Positions 55,926-64,000 of a stretch of 64,000 nucleotides of DNA are shown one piece after another. The notes under the pieces were generated by a model. The model made no database searches. It saw only the letters and a program-made list of their open reading frames with translations, and had not been told where the DNA came from. Location of the stretch: NCBI RefSeq assembly GCF_004379255.2, contig NC_056042.1:16911901-16975900 (forward strand), in the 5' to 3' direction. Position numbers and translations under genes: made by a program. Numbering within the stretch: position 1 is the stretch's first letter; every line of letters begins with the position of its first letter. This DNA is from Salvia splendens. Lineage: Eukaryota; Streptophyta; Magnoliopsida; Lamiales; Lamiaceae.

Positions 55926-56490
55926 TATTCTTGTTCAATATGAGGATATTGCGGATTATGCTCGGCTGCTTAGTGGTCCTAAAGGCACCTTGGTGTGGCT
56001 TGTTGATCGCCACCCTATGAGAGTTTTCAAATGGTCCCCGGATTTTGACGCATATTGTGAGTCCTCGATTGCGGAGATTTGGTTCAACCTAATTGGCCTC
56101 CCCATCCACCTATTTGACCAATCGGCTTTATTTCCCATTGGGAAACTCCTAGGCACACCGATCCAAGTCGATTGCGGTACAACCAACAAGACAAGACTAT
56201 CCTTTGCACGTATTTGCATCGAGATCGACATTACAAAGCCACCCCCGAGGAGATCATTCTTGATATTTGCGGGCGCGAAACAATGCAACAAGTGACAGGG
56301 GATAAGATTCCAGCCTATTGCAACAAATGTAGGCATGTGGGGCACAAAAACGAGGTCTGCTATGCGGCGGGCAAGGCGGTGTGTCCCCCGAAAAGGAACT
56401 ATAATTCTGCCACGCCGAAACAACCACAACATGGGGCTCAAGGATCGCATGGAGGAAATGACCTACCGAAACAAAACATGAACAACTAAG
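55926..56490 (+). pseudogene. LINE ORF1 fragment (DUF4283-like end and CCHC knuckle)
   Basis: It starts in the middle of the DUF4283-like domain right after the LINE-5 A-tail (ILVQYEDIADYARLL type sequence), continues with VDRHPMRVFKWSPDFDAYCES, and after a frameshift near 56250 carries the knuckle YCNKCRHVGHKNEVC. It ends near 56490 at caulimovirid sequence. It is probably part of an older LINE into which LINE-5 inserted; the upstream half is not visible. Confidence 0.85.
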
Positions 56491-56776
56491 GTTTAAACAC
56501 CTCTGCTTTAATTGCTGTTCGTGATAAAAGACACCTAGAAAAGGGTTAAACACCTCTGCTTTAATTGCTGTTCGTGATAAAAGACACCTAAGGTTTCATG
56601 ATTCTTTATTAGGGATTGTAGAAACTAGTCTTTGTGCTGGACCAATTTATTTTAGTTGCTTTCCCAATTTTGTGTTGTCTTTAACAGACATGACCTTAAT
56701 ACATGCTTTATGCTTAGATATTAGAACCGAAGGGTTTAATATGGCTAGAGAAGCAAAAAATGTTATCCTTACATAT
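56491..56776 (+). pseudogene. Endogenous caulimovirid, movement-protein-like fragment, part 1
   Basis: The frame reads like the core of a caulimovirid 30K-type movement protein (for example the run RTEGFNMAREAKNVILTY). It begins with the duplicated segment and is cut at 56776-56795 by the RPS8 retrocopy. The same frame resumes at 57722 or just after. The product would move virus between cells; here it is a non-functional genomic fossil, interrupted and with stops further on. Confidence 0.7.
56495..56590. repeat. 43-bp direct repeat with 53-bp period
   Basis: AAACACCTCTGCTTTAATTG begins both copies, at 56495 and 56548. The second copy runs on into caulimovirid coding sequence, so the repeat is a duplication at the edge of the viral fragment. 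Confidence 0.88.
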
Positions 56777-56795
56777 AGGATACATTATAAGGTTA
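56777..56795. repeat. Target-site duplication of RPS8 retrocopy (5')
   Basis: AGGATACATTATAAGGTTA, identical to 57722-57740. Confidence 0.93.
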
Positions 56796-57721
56796 ACAGC
56801 TGAGCTCATCCACCAGCAATCATGGGTATTTCTCGGGATTCTATGCACAAGAGGCGTGCTACTGGAGGCAAGAAGAAGGCATGGAGGAAGAAGCGAAAGT
56901 ATGAGCTGGGAAGACAACCTGCAAACACGAAGTTGTCCAGTAACAAGACAGTTCGCAGGGTCAGGGTTCGCGGAGGCAATGTGAAGTGGCGTGCGTTGAG
57001 ACTTGACACTGGAAATTACTCCTGGGGGAGTGAGGCTGTGACCAGAAAGACCCGAATTCTTGATGTTGTATACAATGCATCCAACAATGAGCTGGTCAGG
57101 ACCCAGACTTTGGTGAAGGGTGCTATTGTTCAAGTGGATGCTGCACCATTCAAGCAGTGGTATCTTCAACATTATGGAGTTGAAATTAGTCGCAAGAAGA
57201 AGACAGCTGCAAAGAAGGAAGGAGAGGAAACTGAGACAACTGTGACTGAGGAGGCAAAGAAGAGTAACCATGTCCAGAGGAAACTAGAAAAACGTCAGCA
57301 GGACCGTAAGATTGACCAACATATCGAGGAACAATTTGGCGGTGGTCGCCTCTTAGATCGCCTCACGCCCTGTTAGATTGTCCAACTGTGAGTGAGGAGG
57401 CACAGAAGGAAGGAGAGGAAACTGAGACAGCTACAATCGCCTCTCGCCCTGGACAGTGTGGGCGATGTGATGGTTATATCTTGGAGGGCAAGGAGCTGGA
57501 GTTTTACATGAAGAAACTTTAGAAGAAGAAGGGAAAAGGTGCAAGCACCGCTTGAGTTTTGTAATGATAAACTAAAAAATTTCAGTCCAAATTTATCGAT
57601 TTATTTTGATGTTGTTCTGAACAAATTTGTCAAGATGCTGTTTCTGCATCACAGTATCAAGTTCGTAGGACGGAGAGCTTTTTTGGTTATCTTTTTTAAA
57701 AAAAATTAAAAAAAAAGAAAA
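56796..57721 (+). pseudogene. RPS8: Processed pseudogene of 40S ribosomal protein S8 (eS8)
   Basis: The frame 56822-57376 starts [19 protein letters not shown] and continues as typical plant eS8, a small-subunit rRNA-binding protein of the cytosolic ribosome, for about 180 residues. There are no introns. About 26 bp of 5' UTR precede the ATG, and a 3' UTR and A-rich tail (57700-57721) follow. A 19-bp direct repeat flanks the whole. The end is damaged: a 79-bp insertion between two copies of ATCGCCTC(A/T)CGCCCTG (57357-57372 and 57436-57451) shifts the frame to a TAG at 57374-57376, and a further TAG at about 57520 lies in the displaced C-terminal part ([16 protein letters not shown]). Normal plant eS8 is about 220 residues. 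This is a LINE-mediated retrocopy, very unlikely to make full-length protein. Confidence 0.93.
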
Positions 57722-57740
57722 AGGATACATTATAAGGTTA
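57722..57740. repeat. Target-site duplication of RPS8 retrocopy (3')
   Basis: AGGATACATTATAAGGTTA, identical to 56777-56795. Confidence 0.93.
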
Positions 57741-58497
57741 TGAATTCTATTTTCCCAAGATGTAACGAAATTCCTTACGAATCAGGAAAACATACTACTC
57801 TTTTTGTCACTAATTTAGAAAAGAGTAATGTTAAAATTCCCTAGACTATTACTTGGGATCAGGTTAAATTACCTGAAAATTGGCTCCTTGAAGAAGCCAT
57901 AGAACCGGAAAAACCGGAACCAAGAAAACTTGAAGACATAATAGAACACTCAAATGGTGATGTCGAAATCAGGTTTTCTGATACAAGAGTCGCTCGTCTA
58001 AATATGAGACAGCCAAGTAGAGTTTCTACCTCTTCCGTTCCTTTGTCTAGCTTTGAAAAGGAAAACATAAAAGGAACGTGTTTTTCACCTTCAGGAATAA
58101 ATCATCCTGAATATAAGGTAGAAATTCCTTCTTCTAGTAATACTAGAAGAACCTCTCCTACCCCCTCGTAAATGGGTTATAGCGATTTTTCTATCAATGT
58201 CTTAAGTAAAGGTGATAGAGATTTCGATTCCTTTTTTCGAATGAAAGTGATTTAAAAAGAAAATGGTTTTCTCTTAAAAGTGAAAAAAGTCAAAACAAAT
58301 GGTTTTCTCTTTATAGAAAATTTTTGAGAAAAACTAACGGAGAAAATACTCTCGATTTCTTTGAATTTCTTAGGAAAATGTATGCTCTATAGAAAAGAGA
58401 TTTTCCCGATTTCAAGGACGAAAGGGTCATCTCTACTCTTGAGACTTCACTCAATGATTTCAAAACTGTTTCTGGAAAAATTATCCATCCCCCAGAA
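57741..58497 (+). pseudogene. Endogenous caulimovirid, end of movement protein and linker
   Basis: This continues the viral frame interrupted by the RPS8 retrocopy. In-frame stops are seen at 57842-57844 and 58169-58171, and a change of frame occurs before 58498. The end of the movement-protein-like domain (around WDQVKLPENW) is followed by a Ser/Thr-rich linker. Movement and capsid regions joined in one long polyprotein is the arrangement of petuvirus- and florendovirus-like caulimovirids; the genus is an inference. Confidence 0.65.
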
Positions 58498-59692
58498 ATG
58501 AATCTTTCTATTAAAACATTAGAAGGGGAAATTCTTGCCTCTCCTTATAAAGGAAGCTCAGCAAGAAAATTCGAGGATATTGTTTCACAGAACAATTTTA
58601 CAAATCTTTATCTCAAAACTTTAGGAGACCAGATGAATAGGATTGAAAAGGTATCTCAGAATACCGAAGTTGAAAACTTCTGTTTAAACTTCGGTCCCAA
58701 AAGGGATAGCAAGGTTTTATTCAAACCTATGCCTTCTGATAAGTTGGACATAAATTTATGTCCCAACGTCTCCTCTGAAATGATTGGAGAGATTGCAAAA
58801 AGGTTAAATAACCTAAAAATTAATGATTGCGCTCCTCTTAATAAAGGAGAAAAATCATGTGAATCGGAAGAGTCCGATGACTCATAAAATTCTGATCAAA
58901 GTTTGGGTGAACTCGAAAAACAATTCGAAAAAATGAGGATTGAGGATGATCCCTTAGAGGTCAATAAATTGTCTTCTTCCTATAAAAAGAAGATGGTTTA
59001 TAATATCCCTGCAAAGCCCTATTATCATAGGCCTACTCCGGTAGATCTCCAATTAGAGCAGTTTAGTGAATATAATGCTTGCTCTTATGATGGGAAATCC
59101 ATTAATGAATGGAATATTGATGGTCTTTCTGAATACCAAATACAAGCTGTCATAAATTATATGACAATGTATGCCTCGGCCCATAGGGTCAATGGCACTG
59201 CAGATCCTGTTATTGCAAGAGCCATAATTCAAGGCTTCACTGGCCAGCTTAAAGGTTGGTGGGATTTTTGCTTTAACGAAGAAGTAAAAAATCAAATCCT
59301 TAATGCTGTTAAGACAGAAAACAGGGACAATGTTATTACACAAGTCCCAGACAGTGTTAATACGCTATTATATATGATAGCAAAACACTTTATCGGAGAA
59401 GCATCATTGCATCTTGATAAAACTCAAGAGCAATTGATGAACCTTAGATGCCACAATTTATCTCAATATAAGTGGTATAAGGATGTCTTTCTCTCTAAAG
59501 TCTTTACTAGAGAAGATTGTTACCAACAATTTTCGAAAGAGAAGTTCTTATCAGGACTACCCCATTTCTTTGCTGAAAAGGTCCGTAATAGGATAAAGCA
59601 AAAAAACAATAGAGAAATTCCATACCATTTGTACACATATGGAGACCATTCTTCAGAAATTATTTCTGAAGGAATCCTCTCTCTCATCCCTT
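58498..59692 (+). pseudogene. Endogenous caulimovirid, capsid (gag-like) region
   Basis: Two frames in the same phase, 58498-58887 and 58903-59694, are separated by a single in-frame TAA at 58885-58887. The second contains GFTGQLKGWWDF, a motif I associate with the capsid region of integrated caulimovirid polyproteins. The zinc-knuckle, protease and RT regions that should follow are absent, because LINE-6 sequence starts at about 59693. In the living virus this region packages the genome; here it is a fossil with no complete gene. Confidence 0.72.
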
Positions 59693-59700
59693 AGCCTTTC

Positions 59701-62264
59701 TTGAACGCTTGCTCCAACGGTCGGTGGAGGTCTCCCCGTCGGACTAGACGACCGGAACCACCCAGCCTTTTGCGGGGAGCTGGACGTCGACCATGGATGA
59801 TTCGGCTGCCGATGAGAGTGATGCAACGAGGGCCTTGTTCCAATCCGCCGGCGATACCATTACAAGTGCGAAGGCGAGCTAAAAAGAGGCCCGTCGAAGT
59901 GTAGGAGACCGGCTGAAAATGAGGAAGTCCACTCCGAGGCCGACAACGAAAGGTAACGGGAGGAAAAGATACAATGCGTCTCCCTCCCCGACGACAAAAC
60001 CGGAATTCAAGAAGGCTTTTGCCGAGGACGACGCCGGGGAGGAGATCCGTACAAGCGGCCTCAAGAAAAACCTTATTGAGGAGCTTGACATGGCGGCGGG
60101 AAGCGCGGAAAGACAAGGAAGAGAAGGTAGCCATGGCCGGTCAAAGGAGAAGGTACCGGAAGAAGTGATACCGATTTGCATAGAGAGTGTTGTCTTCTCC
60201 GAACTCCCAAAGGACGGAATTGGTGGTGAGGAAAGGCCTCTCGAGGTAAGTAAAACAGAATCCTGAGCGTTGGAACTACCCGAACAGCTGGAATCTTTGA
60301 ATTCCGACTCCACATTGGCTTCGGTGGCGGCGCAACCCTCAGCCGGCGACGATATGACCGTTGCTATGGTGGCTGACAAGATGGTACACTCTAGGGAGCT
60401 AGCTTTCTTGATTGGAGTGGAAACAAGACAAACAAAAGGTACTATGGTCAACTTTCCGGATATGGCAATAAAGACAAGTTTCATTGGTGAAAGGCAATTG
60501 GTCTCATTCCCAAACCTTGACTCACGTGATTGCTGCATGGAAGAGTCACATGTGCAGCCAAAACAATCCCTTTTGCAACTAGCTAATCTCGATTCCGCCG
60601 AGGCCTTGGACTGGATTTCTTCACAACCCCTCCAACAAGTCGACGCTGACAACAGGCATGGTTCGGGTGGGCCTCAAGCAATTATTGGAGTCGAGTCTCA
60701 TAACGCCGAACTAACCGCGGAGCAGGCTAGGAACCTTGGCCCGAACCAGGAGTATCTCGAGCACTTCCCCCCTCTCGAAAAGGGCCGAACCAAAAAACTT
60801 TGTATCTCGTTTGAAACAGGGGAGGCTTCACCATGGAAGGGAAGGCCAAACCACGGGCAAAGCTCGGTCGGTGGGGTTCAGCACGAGGTCCTGAACCCGG
60901 TGGAAAAGGCGCCTTGGGGGGAGCCTCATCCGACTAGAAAAGGCCCACATCTCAATCCGAGTAAGGACCGAGGGCCGCAACCACAACCGACGATGGCGGA
61001 TATCCTTCGCAACTAACCGGACCCGAAAGGCCATCACATATTTGAGCCGGAGAAAATAAAAAACATGGGGTTCGCTTCGTCGAGCAATGGCGTCCCGACG
61101 ATCTATTTTTCCGGAAGTGAGACACAACAATTGGCCGACACGTTGGGATTTGCTATTGTAGGTAAGTTTTCACATTCCATTCCGGCTTCAAGCCAAATTC
61201 ATAAAGCCTTAGACAATATGAAGTTTGTTAGAGGTTGGAATTGGAAATATATTAACGCAAAGCATGTGCTAATACAACTAGATGATCTTAATGACTATGC
61301 GAGGTTGCTTAATGGTCCGAAGGATACCCCGGTGTGGTACGTGGATAGACACCTAATGCGAGTCTTTAAGTGGACTCCGAACTTCGACGTTTATTGCGAG
61401 TCACCGATAGCAGCCATATGGTGTAACCTTATTGGCCTTCCTATCCATCTCTATGATCATTCGGCCTTGTTTGCGATTGGAAAACTCTTAGGAAACCCGA
61501 TCCAAATTGATCGTGCAACAGCTAATAAAATGGGACAAGATACCTGCGTTTTGTTTGGAGTGTCGGCACGTGGGCCATTCGGCCGTAACATGTTATGCCT
61601 CGGGTAAGAATGAGAAGCCTCCAAAGCGGAACTACAACATCCCGATGGCGAGGAGGAACTCGGAGACAAATCACAATACGGCTGGAAAATCGCTTCACCA
61701 TAATGGAAACAAGGTAATCACGGAATGGCATCGTCCGGAAAAGGAGGAGGCAAGTATACAGCCCATTCCCACGGCCCTGGTTTCGGTAGTTCAAGAGGTC
61801 CCATCTTACTCAGACACATGCATTCCGGATGTTCTTGAGCCGAGACAATGGGGGGAGAGAGGTCCTCATAATGGGGCCGGTGGATCGAGTAATAAGGGGA
61901 ATAGGTGTTGGCAACCTCGTGGACGCTCCGCACGCAAGGCCTCAAGCGGACCTTCATCTCCAATCAAACGAGGCACCCCGGCTAGGGGTCAAGAGGAGGA
62001 TGGATCGATGGCATCCGAGGGGGACCTAGGAAACTTCATGAGCATTAATCAATACCATGCACACTCATGGAGAAAGAAGCCTATGAAACGGATCACCCCG
62101 AGGAAGATGAGGTGATTGGAATGGAAATTGTGGTGCAATCTATCCTGAACACGGGGGAGGATGTAACCTCTTGCCTCGGCGAGAATTCAAGGCACAAAAA
62201 TGATCGGAAGATGGATGTAACAGGGCGGTCTTCATCCCGCTCGGGTAAGTCATCATCCAATTAA
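59701..62264 (+). pseudogene. LINE-6 ORF1 (DUF4283-like plus CCHC knuckle), broken
   Basis: N-terminal pieces are 59919-60266 (KSTPRPTTKGNGRKRY, matching the LINE-1 basic motif) and 60270-61016. The DUF4283-like domain is at 61065-61530 (PTIYFSGSETQQLADTLGF, then SHSIPASSQIHKAL). About 120 bp between ATANK and the knuckle are missing compared with LINE-1, shifting the frame. The knuckle (FCLECRHVGHSAVTC) is read in the 61507-62115 frame and the last part in 62067-62264. The stop is 2 nt before the ORF2 ATG. Confidence 0.85.
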
Positions 62265-62266
62265 TT

Positions 62267-64000
62267 ATGTCTTGTAACCTTTTGTTTTGGAATGTGCGGG
62301 GTTGTGAAAACCTCGGCCCGCAACGTTATCAAAAGACTAATTGTTGTTCATAATATTTTCTTCATGGCAATAATGGAACCTCTCACCGCGCCAAACCCGG
62401 AGTTGTATTCAAAGCTTTTCGGACTCAACTTCAAAGGCGCTAACACGTCGGGGAAAATTTGGATCTTTACTAGAGAGGGAGTTCACTTTGATGTTATTGA
62501 TGACTCCGAGCAAGCTCTCCACGATATTCTTCGCTTGGAGGCATGCAGCCAACCTGTGGCGGTCACGGCTATCTATGCTAAGTGTACTCGCGCGGAAAGA
62601 TATCCACTCTGGGACAAATTGCGGGATCTTGCGGACAACTTGGAGAGTCGGTCGTGGATTATTGGAGGGGACTTAAACACCATTCTTAACCCACGAGATA
62701 GGTCCGGGAGCGAGTCTAATAGGCAAGCAGAGATGTTGGACTTTGCGGAATCAATCGAAGATTGTAGACTGGTCGATGTGGGCTTTGACGGTGCACCTTT
62801 CACTTGGGCAAAGAACAACCTATTTGAGAGGCTTGACAGAGTTTTTATAAATGAGCAGTGGACTAGCGTTTTCGAGGCAACAAGAATCACGAACCTGCCT
62901 CGCGTCGCCTCGGATCATGGTCTTATCCTGGTTCGATGCAAAACAGAGGTGACAGGGGAGCAAGGTAGGAACTTCCGATTCCAGAACATGTGGTTGAGAC
63001 ACGAGAGGTTTCGAGGAGTCGTGGAATCCAGTTGGAGCCAACCCACCAAGGCCGGAGGACTACTTAATTTGCAAATCAAGCTCGCAAGGCTTAAGAAAGT
63101 CCTTAAAGAGTGGAATAGAGCGACTTTTGGAAACCTCCAATCTAACCTTAAAGAGGCTGAGGCAGTTATCGTAGAGGCCCAGCAAGCCTTCAAAGCAGAT
63201 GCATCCCCGACCAATAGATGCTGAGCAAATAAGGCTATTGCGGACTACATCCTCTTACTAAAAATGGAGGAGGATTTTTGGAGACAGAGGGCAGCGGTAC
63301 GGTGGATCAAGGAGGGGGACAGAAATACGAAGTTCTATCAAAGTTGGGTCAAACAAAAGAGAGCTCGTCTTTGAATCCATGGCATACTAGCGGGAGACCG
63401 AACCATTACTGACGAAAGAGAGATCAAGGACTCGGTGTCTAACTTCTTTCAAGAGTTACTTGCACCATCGGCTCTCCCTCTGGCCGATCCAGATTTGAAC
63501 TTGATTCGGCGACACCCACAGGCCTCGGACTTGGAGAGCCTCACTACTTCCCCCAATGAAGAGGAGATCAAATGGGCAGTATGGAGCATTTCGGCTGATA
63601 GCACACCGGGCCCCGACGGATTCACCGCGTCCTTCTATCATAGTTGTTGGGATATCATTGGTCGGGATGTGGGGGATGCGGTAATACAATTTTTAACGGG
63701 GCTTTTCTCCCACGGAGCATCACCCGCGACAATGATTGTTCTAATACCAAAGAAGGATAACCCGACATCTTGGTCGGACTATCGACCAATTAGTCTTTGC
63801 AAAGTTTCAAACAAGATCATCACAAAATTCCTTGCCTCAAGGCTGGCTCCCGTCCTCCCTAAGGTAATATCCCTGAACCAAAGTGGTTTTATTAAAGGGA
63901 GGCTTCTAAACGACAACGTCATCTTAGCCCAAGAAATGTTTCACGAGTTATATAGAAGGAGGCCCGCGTCAAACGTTGCAATCAAGATTGATATGGCAAA
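62267..64000 (+). pseudogene. LINE-6 ORF2 (endonuclease and RT start), broken and cut by window edge
   Basis: The ATG at 62267 opens with LLFWNVRG. A frameshift within about 40 bp moves to the frame 62292-63224, which carries the rest of the endonuclease (AIMEP, IIGGDLN, PFTWAKNNLFERLDRVFIN). Then come a TGA at about 63222, a nonsense TGA near 63373 inside KQKRARL, and several more shifts. RT begins with PGPDGFTASFYHSCWDIIG near 63610 and reaches NVAIKIDMAK at the window edge. Confidence 0.87.

Larger units (their letters stand above)
59693..64000 (+). mobile_element. LINE-6, 5' two thirds, runs off right edge
   Basis: Partial 5' region, ORF1 and ORF2 up to the RT palm. It is related to LINE-1 but clearly a different subfamily at nucleotide level. 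The exact left boundary with the viral fragment is uncertain by some tens of bases and no target duplication can be checked, because the 3' end is outside the window. Confidence 0.88.

Noticed and set aside
56822..57376. Functional RPS8 gene
   Set aside because: No introns, a target duplication, an A-tail, a frameshifting insertion and a nonsense codon in the C-terminal part show a processed pseudogene.

Overview
This window is plant nuclear DNA, almost entirely nested transposable elements. The evidence is L1-type LINEs with a C-terminal archaeal-type RNase H, a Tekay/Del-like Ty3/gypsy chromovirus, a tRNA-derived SINE, a Stowaway-like MITE, an endogenous caulimovirid fragment and a retrocopy of cytosolic ribosomal protein S8. 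A dicot is likely, but no species can be named from the sequence. I see no clearly functional host gene. The only long intact reading frames are two copies of a chromovirus pol.

Region 1 (1-47,791) is a very large inverted repeat. Positions 1-22,355 on the plus strand match 25,649-47,791 on the minus strand almost base for base. The left arm runs off the window edge. The two arms are separated by about 3.3 kb that holds a run of exactly 100 N (25,254-25,353), so the palindrome may be real or may be two haplotypes scaffolded head to head. Each arm carries the same nest, from outside in: a LINE (LINE-1) with an 18-bp target duplication; AT-rich sequence that may be an old LTR; a SINE with a 15-bp target duplication; a decayed Ty3/gypsy 3' half (gypsy-2); a second LINE (LINE-2) whose A-rich tail sits in the gypsy-2 RNase H; and a 12-kb chromovirus (gypsy-A) inserted into the LINE-2 reverse transcriptase with a 5-bp duplication (CCCCA). 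The order of insertion is therefore gypsy-2, then LINE-2, then gypsy-A.

Region 2 (48,012-56,490) lies outside the palindrome. It holds AT-rich noncoding DNA, a MITE, a 50-bp direct repeat and a chain of broken LINE copies in plus orientation (LINE-3, LINE-4, LINE-5 and an ORF1 fragment), with a gypsy-2 LTR fragment between LINE-3 and LINE-4.

Region 3 (56,491-59,692) is a decayed caulimovirid fragment (movement-protein and capsid region). It is split by a processed RPS8 retropseudogene that has a 19-bp target duplication and a poly(A) tail. Region 4 (59,693-64,000) is the 5' two thirds of another LINE (LINE-6), which runs off the right edge.

The parts fit one picture. A LINE family, recognisable by a conserved 3'-terminal stem-loop (CACC-N5-GGTG) just before its A-tail, has inserted here many times, and LINE machinery is the likely source of the RPS8 retrocopy and the SINE. 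The chromovirus has a complete pol from mid-protease to chromodomain but no visible gag.
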